Positions 1 through 14,386 of a DNA stretch of 64,000 nucleotides are shown piece after piece. Positions within the stretch are counted from its first letter, which is position 1, and each line of letters begins with the position of its first letter. This DNA is from Engraulis encrasicolus (Eukaryota > Chordata > Actinopteri > Clupeiformes > Engraulidae): the NCBI RefSeq assembly GCF_034702125.1, contig NC_085876.1, positions 24,247,307-24,311,306 of the forward strand. Reading direction: 5' to 3'. Made by a program: the position numbers and the translations under genes. The notes below the pieces were generated by a model. The model worked only from the letters and a program-made list of their open reading frames with translations, searched no databases and was not told the DNA's origin.

Positions 1-700
1 GTACAGTGGGACGAACGAGACGAAAGGACCTCAAATACAACTCCCATATAAACCCTCGCATGTGAGGATGGGTCGCCCAATCTGAATATGTGGGAGGAGA
101 ACATCCGCCCACAAAAGCCATAGCAATCTTTCCATAGCTCAAATGCAATTGTGTATCAAAAAGCGTGCATAATGCAAGAGTGAAAATGAAGATGTTACTG
201 ATTAAATGAAAAATAGCAGGCACTTGTCCTGAGCAATGCAAAACTACCAGTCCTCCGTGACAGAAGAGAACGACTTGGCGTTCGCTTGCGATTTAAATGG
301 AAGTGGGTGGACCATGGTGTAGACAGTCGCAACTTCGATGTGTGGACATACTTCAGCGATGAATGCACTTTTGACACGGATGAAAATTCACCAACGCGAC
401 TCCGCTCAGCGCCCACCTAGAAGATATTGAACGCGACCTGGCCGGTATATACATTTGTGCGACGTTACAGTTATATACAGGCGTACAAATTGTGCTTTGC
501 ATTTGGTACCGCCCTTCCTGACGGGTGGGTCTTTCGTCAGAGCCAGAGCGAGCCAGCGGTCGGGGGAGCTACGCCACAGCCTAGCAGTAGCCATTCGTGG
601 AAAAATAGGCCGTCCTTCTCCGGGCTTCAGCCTGCCTCTGCCTCCACAGCGTCCGGCCTTTTTTTCTGAAACAACTCCTCTCCGGTTTTATTAATGCGGG
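1..700. promoter_or_regulatory. sp4 upstream region and probable 5'UTR
   Basis: This stretch runs up to the sp4 start codon. Several short ORFs occur on both strands, none with a recognisable protein. A TATA box is not obvious. The last 150 bases are pyrimidine-rich and probably include the 5'UTR. The transcription start cannot be placed from sequence alone. Confidence 0.4.
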
Positions 701-707
701 ATGAGTG
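701..707 (+). CDS. sp4: sp4 coding exon 1 (7 coding bases)
   Basis: The coding part is ATG AGT G, followed by donor gtacgt at 708. With exon 2 the split codon becomes GAT, giving M-S-D-Q-K-K as in other Sp4 proteins. The 5'UTR part of this exon extends upstream to an unknown start. Confidence 0.85.
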
Positions 708-3700
708 GTACGTACCCTCCCTCCCATCCGTCTCCACCCCTCTTTTTATGCATCGCCAATCTGTTATCCACGCGTTTTGTTATTAAGAAATGAAATACCT
801 GTGTGGATTTTTTTTGTCTTTTTAATTTGTTCGGGCGATTGAGCCATGTTGGTTATGCAGTATGTGTCGAAAGGACAGCCTTCTTTGACAGTGTTCACGC
901 TACTTTTCATGCCACTGAGTAGAACGTTAAAGCACGCGTTTGTGTCAAATGGCATGTCAGCTGTACATAACGGCATGCGACGTGCTAAAGTAAACCGTTT
1001 TATTTCTTTAATACTCACTTTGTTATCCCGTGGCCCCTCACCTTACTATCAACTGGGCCATCGTGGCTTTCAACGTATGTTATGATTTCATTTTCACAGA
1101 TCAAAAGAAGGAAGCTATGGCAACAGATGGGGGCAAATCAGGAGGAGGTGACAAGGGCAAAACTTCAGGATCACAGGTATCCAAATCCTCAAACATTTGC
1201 TCACTTGCTACTAGGTCCAGTTTTTTCACTTCCTGGTTGAGTTCGGTAGCTGCCTAGCTCCCTTCAGTGCATGCATGTGCTGCCACTGTATGTGTTGTTG
1301 TGCATGTGATATTTGTTGTATAATATAAATCCGTTGACTTGCTGTCACTTTCTTATGTGCATGTCTTTTTCCCTGTTTGAGGCATTGATTATCAATTAGT
1401 TGAGCTGTGAAGGTTTCGAATAAAATAATTTATTGCTTACGACCTAGTTTTTATTCTGCAGACCAGAGGTTTACTAAGAAAATGAAAAATGTAGTTCACT
1501 CCCACCCACCGACTCTTCCTGTATTACCCGCCCACAGTTTTTACAGCTCTCTCTCTCTCTCTCTCTCGTGCGTGTTCTGCTGGTGATGTGTGGTTGGTAG
1601 GACTCGCAGCCGTCTCCACTGGCGCTGCTGGCGGCCACATGCAGTAAAATAGGGGGCGTGGCCGGCGAGGGCCAGGCGGGAGTGGCACAGCAGATCATCA
1701 TCGCTGACCCCAGCCAGGGGCTCGTGCAGCTCCAGAACCCTGCGCAGCAGCTGGAGTTCGTTCCCGCGCAGTTCACCGGCAATGGCTGGCAGATCATCAC
1801 TGCCTCAACGCCTACCACAGTCACAAAGGACACTCTGACACAAGCAGGAGGCCTGACCATAGCCACAGCCGCTGCGCCCAGCGATGGCGGCGCCTCCGGA
1901 CGCAAAGTCAAAGTGGTCGGCGCCAACAATGCCTCAGCCGGACAGCAGCAACAGCAGCAGTTTCAGATCATCCAGGTGCAGAACATGCCCAACTCCACAG
2001 GTGGCATTCAATACCAGGTCATACCGCACCTTCAGACTGCCGACGGGCAGCAGATCCAAATCAACCCGGCCGGCGCCGCCACGTCGTTAAGTGTTCAGCC
2101 GGAGCAGATCCAGCTGATCTCGACCGGCAACAACCAGGCCATCCTTGCTACACCACAGCGGGCAGGTGCGGCGACGACAGCTAACATAGTCACGCAGAAC
2201 GTAGCCAATCAGGCCATCCCGCTCCAGATCCGGCCCTCCTTCCCACTCCAGCTGCAGACCATCCAAGGTGCCCAGGCGGCGCCCATGGTGACCACCGTAC
2301 CCATAAACATCGGCGGCATGACCCTCGCCCTGCCCGTCATCAACAACGTCGCTGGCGGCGGGGCGGTCCAGCTGGTCCAGCAGCCAGGTGAAGCGGTCAC
2401 CGTCTCCAACGGCAACCTGGTGACCGTATGCGGAGCGGAATCTTCCGGCATCACGACGGTCGCCGCCACCACCGCTAGCGACGGCACCATCGTGTCCGCC
2501 ATCGACGGTAGCACGCTAACCACCACTGCCGCCATGCCAACAGCGCTAGCCGATGGCGACGCCACAGACAAGGACCCCCAGAGCCAGCAAATGGACCAGG
2601 CACCGGACGGAACCCAGAACCCCCCAGTCACCATTGCCACAACCCAGATCCAGGCCAACGGGATACAGACGGTGACGGCAGAGCAGGCCGCCGGGGGCCA
2701 GCCCATCCAGCAGTTCCACATCGTCAGCCACCCGGTACTGCAGCAGATCCAGATCCAGCAGCCACAACAGCAGCAGGGCCAGCAGCTGGTCCAGCTGCAG
2801 CCCGGTCAGACCCTGCAGCAGGTCCAGATGCCAGTCAATCTACAGCAGAACCTGCAGCTTCAGGCCTTCCAGAACCCCACACAGGTTGGTTCCGTAACAC
2901 TTTAGAATGATTGTAATGATGGATAATTAAAATTAGTAAGTAGTTAACTAATACTTAGTAAATGGTGTATTGATTCTCAATAAAACATTTACAAATGTTA
3001 ATATGGGTTATATGTGCACATAAAGAAACTGGCCTGCGGCTGCTTAGTAAGTAATTAACTAATTATAAACAAAACATTTGGAAATGTGCACTGTACTATG
3101 TTTACTATACTATAAATATATGTTAACATTGGTAAGTCCTGTATGTACACATAAGGAAAGGTTTAACCCCCTAGCGCAGAGCCTATGTTATAACCTTACT
3201 GTCATCAAAATTGCAATGGCTTTGTCTTCATCTGTTACTTAAGGCTTTTGGTACTGCCATAGCAGTGTTGTTATGATGTAGTTGAGTATTTCCAGCAAAT
3301 AGAATAGGACCGCCGGCGTATGGAAAGGAATTTGCTGTCTTAAATAATTCGCCAACGCAAGGAAACTTCGGCATGTTGGTTTGCAATATACAATACCTCA
3401 AGCTGATTTTGGTGGTGATCTGAGCAGCCTTTGTGGAGGTCCGTACGAATGGTCTCTGGTTTATTTTTTTCTATTATTATTTTCAAATTCTCAAATGATA
3501 ACCTCATTACCTCAATTTTGCATAAGGGCCAAAAAACTATTCAGATTGTTTGACTTGATTGTTGGTATTTTTTCTGTTGTTAGTATTAAAATATATATGT
3601 ACCATTATATGTAGCATTATTATATACATGTATATATCACATTGTGTATTATCATTTCAATATATTATATATTTTATATTATATTATATTATATTATATT

Positions 3701-6700
3701 ATATTATATTATATTATATTATATTATATATGATAACTATTATGACATTACTGTGTGTCATCTTGCAGGTTCTTATCCGGGCGCCCACGCTCTCCCCCAA
3801 TGGCCAGATCAGCTGGCAGACGGTGCAGGTGCAGAACGCGGCCATGCCACAGCAGCTCACGCTGGCTCCCATGGCGGGCAACGCGGGTACGTAGTGATAA
3901 TAATAATTGCAAACAATGTAGAATAGAGTTCACATGTCGGCTCAACCAAGGTGGCAGGCAACACGGGTATGTAGTAATAACAATAATTGGTAACAGTGTA
4001 GAATAGGGTTCACGTGTCAGCCCATTAATACGCCCAACTGTCTATCTGTGTAAGTGACTTGTAAGTCATGCGTTAAGCACAATCAATCAGATGTTAGATA
4101 TTTATTCATGCGTTTCTAATTTATCGGCAATAAGGCCTTTAATATTCATGAAATTATTTAAAGAACCTAGTAGTGTAATTAAGTGTCTGGCCATTGTCAT
4201 GACAATTTGACATTGTTTGCAAAATCAACAATAGAGAAGGGAATGCTTCACTAGGTCACTTGACCAAGTTTGGTTAAAAATAAATAAATAAATAAATAAA
4301 CCTTGACATTGTTTGGGTTTGACAGGCTCCTTTAAAAGGCTCTGCAACACACATGCACACATACACACAGCACAACCTATTTTAGTCAAAGAAATTACAC
4401 TTAATTATTGTATTTATAGCACAGTTTTTTGTGGCTCGTTCATGACTTGTCATGACACCGTTATGACACAGCAGGCACAGCAGCGGCAGGCGCTGGAGGA
4501 GGGGCCACGTTCACCCAGATCACGCCGCAGGCGCTCGGCGGCACGCCCATCATCCTCAGCGCTGCCCAGCTGACGTCGGGCACGGGGGTGCAGACGGTGA
4601 ACATCGCCGGGCTGGGGGCGGCAGGGGTGCAGGTGCAGGGGATGCCCCTCACCATCACCGGAGTGCAAGGTACTGGAGCTCTCGCAAACCCCTTCTTGCC
4701 TCTTTGGCTATTCTTCAGTGTTGTGTAACAAATTGTCCAGGATGGTGTGGATAATGCGTTGAAATGCTGCTTTGCATTAGCGCAAAGAATCTATGTAAGC
4801 AACTGGACCTCTTTTTGGATATGGGGGAAAACATGTGAAGCATTTTATTTCGCCAGGGCATCCCTAATGTACTGAAGCAGAAAAAAAATCAGAGGGCCCT
4901 CTCATATTCACACCATAAATGATCAAAATTGTTTTAAATAGTTGTTTTTTAAATGCAGAAGTCCTATGTACAAAGAGCTTTTTGTGTTAAATGTTGGCCT
5001 ACTGTTGGACAATAGTTTTTTTGTGTCGGTAAATGTTGGCCTAAATGTTGGCCAAGGGGTCCCCGGACCCCACTTTGAGAGCTACTGTGCTAAGGGATGT
5101 GTGATGTGTGCCATGCACAACTGAAGGAGTCACTAAGTGGAGGAAGCATAGACCTGAAAAGCAATGATGCCAATGTAACCAAGGTCTTCCTGCGCAGTCC
5201 GGAACTCACTCTGGGTCGAACTGGCATCATCCAAATCACAGCAACCCTCCGGCATGGAAGATCTAGGGGCCGATAGCTCAGCGCCATCATATCTGTAGAA
5301 GGCTTTGGGAAGGAGGTTTACTAACATTCTAGCCCTGAACTCTGATAGTTGGCATCCGATATACAAACACTTCCCCATTTCATCTTTATTGTTTCTCTGG
5401 AGTTCTTTTTCTTATGCTGACATGACACCTTGTGTGTTCCTGGGCCAGACGTAATACCCTGCTGATAAGACTATGCGCTTGTGTTTACACTCGGACAGTG
5501 AGTAAACAATTTGGGCCAAAGTCAATACATCATTCGGATGCCTGTGGCAACAGATTCAGATACGGGAGACAGATTGTATGTGAGAGCTTTTAAGGCTCAG
5601 TTCTGTCAGATAGTGGTACATTAAATTCAAGAAACACAAGACATGAACTTCTGAATGCAAATTTTTCTTTGAAAAGTTATCAATTAGATTTGGCCGGTTT
5701 GTCTCTGTCCAGAGGAGTCCCCTGATTTTTCATGTTTCATGAAAAAGCAGAGAGTCTGAGGACAGCTGCAGCATAAGGAATGCTCACCCAATTTAAAATT
5801 TAACCCCTTTGCGCATAGCCAATGTACTGTCACCAAAATTGTAATGGCTATGTCTTAATCTGTTAGTTAATGCTCTCTGTAATGGCATAGCAATGTTGTT
5901 ATGATGTAGTTTAGTATTTTCAGCAAATAGTGAATGGGCCCGCCAGCAACCCCATCTGCACAAAGAGGCTATGATAAAGATTAGGAGAACTAGCAATTCC
6001 TCCATGATCAGAGGAGGCAACATGACAAAGAGTAGCCTGAGCCATGTTATACACGACAAGGTGGAACTGGAGAGGTGGTGGGTTGCAAAGAAACAAGCAG
6101 CAAGAGTTGGGAAGGGAACAACTGGAGAGCTTTACGGTAGGGACACATAGGAGGCGAAGCGAGCGAAGCGAAGAGAGGCGAAATTCAACCGTCATCAGGT
6201 AGTCGCAGCGAATCAAATGGAATGGAACAGTTATGTTGTTGATTTGATTGGGCCGCGGCAGGCGAATTCGCTCCTCATTAGCATAACATTAATCTTTCTT
6301 TAATAATTTCGCTTCGCTCCTGTTCGCTTGCCTTCGCCTCTCTCATAGGAATGAATAGCGAAGTTGGCTTCGCTTGGCCAAATTCACGTCTATGTGTCGC
6401 TACCGTTAGGAAAGGTGCCATGTTTATACGTGACCAAGCAAGGAGAGTTGACTAGCTGAAATAGAGCACCTGAGGAAGATCATTGCGATCACCAACTACA
6501 GCATCATCTCTACAATGCAGAGTTTGCAGACAGTATGCAGACAGTATACTCCCATACTCCTTTGCTAAAGGAGTATGGGAGTATTTGTGCTCATAAAAAT
6601 TAATAAAAACAGAAAAACCTCATAACTCATAAACACATAAAGCAAAAAAACTTCGGTGAAATGTGCGTTTTTATCCGTTGCCCCACCCCCCTCTTCTTTT

Positions 6701-8254
6701 CTTTTGAACTGTGGCGGGGGTGATGATGGCTTTTGCGTAGGAAGGTAGTTCCTAGTCAAGCACAGCAAGACTTCCTGTGATCACACTTTCATTTTAAATG
6801 GTCTTGAGACTTTGACTGTGGAAACACTTGATCATGAAAGCTGTGGAAGTGTCCCTCAAGCAGCACTGGGGCTAGGGTGTGATGAAAACGCCTTCTGGGT
6901 AACTGGTCTGTTGAGCCAGTGAAACGCTCTGTGCTCTGTATTTTTTTTGTTTTTATTTTGTTATCACAAACTCTGTTGGAAGATTCTTACATTAGACCTT
7001 CTAAATTAGAGTTGACTCTAAACTTCTTTTGATTCAGAGGTAGAGTAATTCATCTAATATATTTCTAACAAATATCGTTAGTGTGTTGATGAATGCTTCA
7101 CCATAATTGGTTGGATACCGATTTGTCTTGTGCACTATTGGCAATATTTGACATTTGATCCTACTATCATATACATTTTAGATATAAAAGGGTTTTATGG
7201 GAAAGGAAAAGTACTGGGCTGGGCTGTTTATTTTCCATGTACGTAGCATCACACAGCCTCTTTTCACACTTTGGCCACTATGTTCAACGGGGGAAAAACT
7301 CCTGTCAAAGTAGCAATCTCTTGCCCTTAAGGAATGTTTCTGGGTTTTCTTGGCTGTGACCCAGAGTTGTTCTTCTTCAGAAATTGTACAATTATGTCAC
7401 AGTCTGATTCTAGGAATGCCTGACAGTTGGAAGTCGTCCTAGAATGATGCATCAGAATGTCTGACTCACTGTTCCGCTAGAATATGTGAAAAAGGAGGCC
7501 TGCAGAACATTCTTTTCTATTTCTCTTAAAGCAACTGTCAAATCTTTGCAACAGTAGCCTAAGAACGTATGTATCCTTATAAGAAGCAAGCTGTGAAATC
7601 AACAATCTAGCAGTCAAGCCTCTGTTTACAGAAAAATAATAGTGTTTTTATGTTATTGGGGGAAAGTGGAAAAGGTGGCATAGTGTTTCACCCCTTTTTC
7701 ACTGCTGTGTCTTCTGTGAAAGTTGCAGTGAAGCCTATTGCCATGAAATCTTTCACTGACTGATCAGGGATTACCAATTTTCTACCCTGAAAAGGCATTT
7801 ATTGTACCAATTTCATCAGAGAAAACTGTGTATAATCTCATTATTTGGTAACAACACAGTGTGTTATGTATATTTGTTCAGTTTTTTTGTTTGTTTGTTT
7901 GTTTAGTATTTGTTTTTCGCATCATAATCTAGCCAGTTATCGTTTGCCACTGGCACATTTCCTACATCACCTAACATTAGCGATTGTCGAAGTTTGAAAC
8001 AGCTGAAGCTTCTTTTGCCCAGAGTTCACGCCTGAAATCTGTGCTCTATTAATGCAGATCCTGACCTGACCTTTTGTAGGAAATTAGTAAGACCCATAGT
8101 AGCAGCCCAGTAGTAGCAACTCTGCTCTCCTCTGCTCTCCTCCTCTCTGCTATCCTCATGCAGGGGGAAATGTTCACAGATGTCTGTGAGTCTCGCTGTG
8201 CCCCTTCTTCAGCAGACATGTGATCTTCAGGCACTTCTCTGAAAAGAGGAAGAA

Positions 8255-8343
<89 letters not shown>

Positions 8344-11015
8344 TGCCATTTTGTTCCGAAACATGCAGCACACATGAGCTCAGCTCACACGTCGGCATCT
8401 GCTGCTAATAATAGAATGGAATAGAATAGAATGGAATAGAATAGAATAGAATAGAATGGAATAGCATAGAATAGAATGGACATTTTCTAATATTGCACAG
8501 TCATTGTAGACAACTACCGTTGTGTGTTCTGTGCACTGTGGGTAGTACGTAGTAGTACACCAAATGGACATTGCACATTAGTGGAGCGTTTGTTATGAAT
8601 TGGGTGAATTGCTTATTCACAGCTGCTGTGGGGAAGGTGCTTGAGGTTTTTTTTTTCTTAGGGTATTTTCACACCTAGTGCCCTTTAAGTGAACCAAAAA
8701 GTGAGCCAACAGCAAAAGTATTCAGTTCTGTTTTTGTTCATATTGTGAGTAAGCTTATATTGTAAAAAGAACCCGTTGCTCTTTCTGGTTCTGTTAGGCT
8801 TTTTATGGTGTGTCAGTTCTCTTTTTGATTACACCTGGTCCCCTCTACCTCTCTGTAAGTGATTACACCTAGTGACAAGTGTAACTTGTCAGGACTCAGA
8901 AGCGAATTGCACTGAGACTACTACAAGAAAGGTCTCGGTACGGTTCACATCCGAGAGGTCTCGGGCCACTATAGAGCATTCACATATGCACAGAAAATGA
9001 TGAATCACAGGTCTGAGTTCCCCGTATGAAAACACTCTTAGGCCTCTTTTCCACTGCGGTTTTCTGGTAGGCCCACAGCTCGACACAGCGTGACTCGGCT
9101 GCCTTTTTTTTGCTTTACGATTGAGCTGTGCCGTGCCTATTCGAAAAGCAAAAAGTGGTGACCGAGTCGCGCTGTGTCGAGCTGTAGGCCTACCAGAAAA
9201 ACAGAAGTGGAAAAGAGGCATTGGAGTCTTAGCCAGTGCTGGGAAAGTTACTTTGAAAAAGTAACTAATTACAAGTACCAGTTACTTCTCCAAAAAGTAA
9301 TTGCGTTAGCAACTGCGTTACTTCACCATAAAAGTAACTAGTTACCAGGAAATTTATTTTTTGCGTTACTTTTTTTTTGTTTTTTTGGCTGTGATGTTAT
9401 TTTTGCTTAAGATGCTACTATCTAATATCTTTATGACCTAGGCCTATTATCAGTGATGAATGTTACAGTTACAAACAAATACAGTTCACAACGTCTTTAG
9501 GGATGTGCTCATTTCTCTTCCACGAGATGGATTTTTTGCAACAAGAGCCCTTAACAACTCCGGCACCACAGTGGATAGGGGACACATGTTTTCAACCACA
9601 TACCTGTCGATTAATTTGTTGAGCTCACTCATGTCCTGAGAAATCAGGTTTGGCTTGCCTCTGTGTCCCTCTTCGCTACAGCTAAAACTAGCTGGACGGG
9701 GCTTGGAGGCCACCATGCGAAGTTTAGCAGTGCTTAGTAAAATTAGAGTAGCTTGTTACGGACATAACTTTGTTTCCAAGGCACAGTATACTTTGGATAT
9801 AAAGTAAACATTATTGCATTTGACTGTAGCTAGCGTGAAATGATTACGGTATTTACCATTGGAACATGAAACCTCGCGACTTTACTGCCGTTGTCTCTTC
9901 TATTCTTTATGCGCTCCCTGCTCTGTGTGTAGAATGATTTTGTTTATGCGCGTGGGAGCAAGATAGCCGACACTCTGCCTACTTAAAACTTTTTAGCAAA
10001 TCACATTCAGCTATTTTGTTCTCAGGCATGCAAAGGGTGAATGTGAGCATATTAAAAGCCGGTTTGGTACAGCTTTATGCGGCGTTGCCATTTGCTCCTT
10101 GATTTTGTCAGCAGCCATTGCACACTGGCGCTGCAATTCATAAAATTGTAGTGCGTAGCATTACCTCCCGAGTAACAGGAACAGCGTTACATTTATGGAT
10201 AAAGTAATTAAGTAATTATTCCGTTACTCAAAATGAGGCTCCGTTAGTAACGCCGTTATACTCTAATGCCGTTACCCCCGGCACTGGTCTTAGCCATGAG
10301 TTATGTGATTGATACTAGAGGTGTAAAGTGAAACAGACACAGACAGGTTTTCAAGTGTCAATCATCAAAGCACACCAAATTCTCAATATGCTGCATACAG
10401 AGTTAGTTTGGTGCAGAGGTGATGCCGATGGTCTGATTCTCTGACCCTGATCGTGGCTCTCAAACGGTTACAGACCGATACGCCCGGAGGCCGGGTTCGA
10501 TTCTGCCCTGAGGTCATGTCCTGATTCTCCCTTGTCTCACTCTCTCTCCCGTTGCAACCTGTCTCCCCTGAAACAGGCAAGAAATGCCCAAAAACTAAAA
10601 ATGTTGCTTTGCTTGCAAAGGGCGTTGCAAAACTAATGTGTATTTAAAGTGTAAAAGGGGATATGAGAGTTTAGCTAGTTTAGCATAGCTGCTACATCAC
10701 TTGCATTGCACACACCACTCACTTCCTCTCTCTCCTCTCCTCCCCTCTCCTCTACTCCCCACCCCCCCCTCCCTCTGCTCTTTCCCACAGGTCAACAGCA
10801 GGGTCAGGAAGGGGTCAAGGTTCAGTCGTCCCCGGTGACCGTGACGGTGGGCAACATCGGTAACACGGCGACGTTGAGCGCGGTCAGTCCAGACCAGATG
10901 GGTCAGGTGCAGAGCCCCTCCGACCAGGAGGGCCAACCCAGCAAGAGGCTACGCAGGGTGGCATGCTCATGCCCCAACTGCAGAGACGGAGAGGGCAGGT
11001 GAGAGAGAGAGAGAG

Positions 11016-11067
<52 letters not shown>

Positions 11068-11337
11068 TGGTGCTCCAACTGCTGAGAGAGAGAGAGAGAG
11101 AGAGAATCTCTGGAACAATAACAAAGAGGGAGCACATATATAGAAGGCTGTGGTGATGGTGTGTGTTTGTGTCTGTGTGTGTGTGGTGTTGGTGCGTGTG
11201 TGTGTGTATCTCAGGAACAACAGCAATAGCTATCTAGAAAGAAGCAGCGTGTGTGTGTGGTTCTGTGTCTGTCGGGAACACCAGGGACACGTCTTAAGAA
11301 GAAGCAGCTTGTGTACCATTGGCGTATTTGTATTATA

Positions 11338-11385
<48 letters not shown>

Positions 11386-12005
11386 GTATGTGTGTGTGTG
11401 TGTCTACATGTCAGGAACAACAGCGACCCGTCTAAGAAGAAGCAGCACGTGTGTCACATGGAGGGCTGTGGGAAGGTGTACGGCAAGACGTCGCACCTGC
11501 GCGCCCACCTGCGCTGGCACACGGGGGAGCGGCCCTTCGTCTGCAACTGGATCTTCTGTGGCAAGAGGTTCACACGCAGCGACGAGCTACAGCGGCACCG
11601 CCGCACACACACAGGTACACTACACGCACAACACACACATGTACAGTATAGGGATGCACCAATACCATTTTTTTGAAAACAGATACAAGTACGAGTACAT
11701 TAATGTGTGTACTTGCCAATACAGAGTACTGATACCGATACCTTTTACCACCAAAATACAATGAAAATAAAATGAAATGAAAATACAATGAAAATAAATG
11801 CATGGCCTTGTTTTTTTCCACCTGTGATGGTTTTTATTGTCCATTTACATGTAGATTTAAAAGCTAGTAAATGTATCAGGTGGCACTTTTTTCCATGTTA
11901 CTTTCAAGTCCACAGAACGTGACAAGATTTTGCATTATTTTGTGTAATAGCAGTATCGTTCCTGGTATCGGCAAGTGCTTAACGAGTGCTTGACGACTGT
12001 AGTAC

Positions 12006-12084
<79 letters not shown>

Positions 12085-12125
12085 AAATAGGTTTGCATGC
12101 AGTGATCAGTTAGAGCAGCATCCCA

Positions 12126-12157
<32 letters not shown>

Positions 12158-14306
12158 ACAAACAGTAAAGAAGTTAACACGAAGTGATGAGCCACAGAAA
12201 CACTGTGGCACACACACAGTAACACACACGCCCACACACACACACCCACACAAACTCATATCTGCGTACATACATTCACTTAACTGTCAAAGATGTGTTG
12301 GAAAAGATGTCAGGTATTCTCATCTGACCAGAGTTCGATTATAGCTCATACATGTCATTCTGAGGAGACACTGAGGTGTTGCTCTCATCCAATTCCAGTG
12401 GAAGGACGCATCAAAGCCGCACACATTAATTTCCTACACCCACTCTCACCTGTAGCACATGTATATTTGCATTGTTATAAAGAATGGCCATAATTATAGT
12501 TGTCCACCCCCTCACTGACACACATGACATGCAGGCTCATCAACCTGTTTGTCGTTATTTCAAAAAGCTCAGCATTACTTTTGCACAAAAAAAGTCATGG
12601 TCCATAGGTGAGATGAGCTGGAAATTATCTGGGGAAAAAATGATCAGACACAGGGCTGGACTGGCCATCTGGCATAGCGGGCATTTCCCCCAATTTTTTT
12701 TTTTTTTTACATTTCTGACAGGGGCCCACGAGGGTGCGGGGCCCATCGGTGAGTCCGTTCTGCGCCGCTTATTTTTCAGGGGCCCCTTTTATGCAAAAGT
12801 GCCCGGGCCCTATTTTTCCCCCAGGCCAGCCCCGATCAGACATCATCATACATTTATCTGAGTTGGTCTGTCAATGTAAGAAAAGTGAATTATTATACAG
12901 AGACAAAACATATTTGAGTTTGTGAATTTTTTTTTGAAAAGTGGAAGGATTTCCAAGACAAGGGAATATGTGATTTCCTCAAGATCACTTTGCAGAGAAC
13001 AAACAGGCATGAAAATCCCTCACCTTTCGGCGAAATTCGCCGTTTTGAAATCAAAATGGGTCATTTCTGTGAATCGTGTAGATCCGAGGAGAAAAAAAAA
13101 TAGGAGGGGGGGGGGTCAAGCGAGGAGAAAACTGTAGCGCCAACTTACTGTATCATTAAGTAGCGCTCTACCGCAGAAAACTTCATACAGTTTCAGAAGA
13201 GATTCCACAACTGACAATGACGTTTGACCAATCACAGCATTTGTTGTTGTCGGCACAGCCAATAACGTTAACGAGCACAATCTAAGTCCCACCCTTCATA
13301 CTTATCTTTGAAAGCCCAGTTTTAAACAGGTGCCGCTTTGGTCTGCGGGGCTGGCGTAGTTGTATCAAATATCTTAGTTCTAGAACATCTCTGATTATAA
13401 GCAAATGTCCAAACGATCTGTCACAGATAGTCTACACGTTTCCCAGAGAGGTAGCTATTTGAGATCATGATACTTGTTATGAGATCAAGACGCAAGCATT
13501 TCGATGAGAAGTGAGTGGATGTAGTTAGCCACAGTGGGTAAGCTGTTTTTCCTAATAATTTGAAACCGCATTTGCCCTGCCCACGTGAAAAAGTATTTAT
13601 TCTCAAAAGAGCTCCGTTAATGAAAGCTTGGGTAGGACTACGGCACGTTTTCCTGATGGCTATTTTAGCGGATCTGTGCGCTACGAAATGGCGAAAGTAT
13701 CTAGTAGGCACTACGGAGAAGAAGCGCATGTAGGCTACGCGAGGCATCCAACATCATGCTTCGAATCATGCTGCGGCTTCTTATAGCACGCACGAGAGAG
13801 GGAGAGGGAGAAAGAGCGAAGCCTAACTTAGTCAATCGTTTGACACAGGACAAATTGTTATAGGAATCATGCCACGTGTTTTGTAATCCCTTGGTAGCCT
13901 ACATCATAATGACATATTAAAAATCTACCGATTTATATTTAGTGGAACACGGTCAAACTGTTTTTTTCACGGTCAAAGTTGGAGCTTTCCTATTATTTTT
14001 TCATAGGGAAATAGATATACTAGGTGAATGGACTAAAATTTGAGAATTTTTGTATTAGGCCTACAAGTTGTCTGAAATATGATGATTAACTGTTCAAACG
14101 AGATCACAACCAGGCAAGCGTTGAGGGGACATTGGATAGTGTTGAGAGGAGCGGGTGCTTAGTTGCCATTGGGGGACATTAGTCTATTTAATTTTTAAGG
14201 GGGGCATTGGCAGGGTTTTGATGAGGTCAATGGGGTGATGGGAAGCTTATGATGAGGTCAAGGGGGAATTTATTTTAAAAAAAGGCTGAGAACCAAAACT
14301 CTATCG

Positions 14307-14386
<80 letters not shown>

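Larger units (their letters stand above)
2885..3768 (+). other. sp4 intron 3 with repeat sequence and (ATATT)n
   Basis: This intron separates NPTQ from VLIR. Its first bases after the donor resemble the GTAACACTTTAGAAT end of a repeat family also seen at 3985 and 17601. It also holds one copy of a TTAACCCC-type repeat and an (ATATT)n run just before the acceptor. Confidence 0.8.
4670..10790 (+). other. sp4 intron 5 (6.1 kb, repeat-rich)
   Basis: No exon-like sequence with Sp4 similarity was seen here. It holds the MITEs, fold-back, hAT element, SINE and microsatellites listed separately. The stretch 6410-8250 shows nothing I can name. Confidence 0.75.
10999..11414 (+). other. sp4 intron 6, built of (GT)n and copies of exon edges
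   Basis: This 416-bp intron alternates GA/GT repeats with degenerate copies of the flanking exon edges. TGCTCCAACTGCTGAGAG at 11071 echoes the end of exon 6. GGAACAATAAC at 11111, GGAACAACAGC at 11214 and GGAACACCAGG at 11275 echo the start of exon 7. The last two also carry AAGAAGCAGC as exon 7 does. Confidence 0.85.

Noticed and set aside
1474..1929. 151-codon frame antisense to sp4 exon 3
   Set aside because: A shadow of the GC-rich sp4 coding exon; no recognisable protein.
8049..8408. Long [12 protein letters not shown] open frames on both strands
   Set aside because: They are translations of the (CT)n microsatellite, with no conserved flanks.
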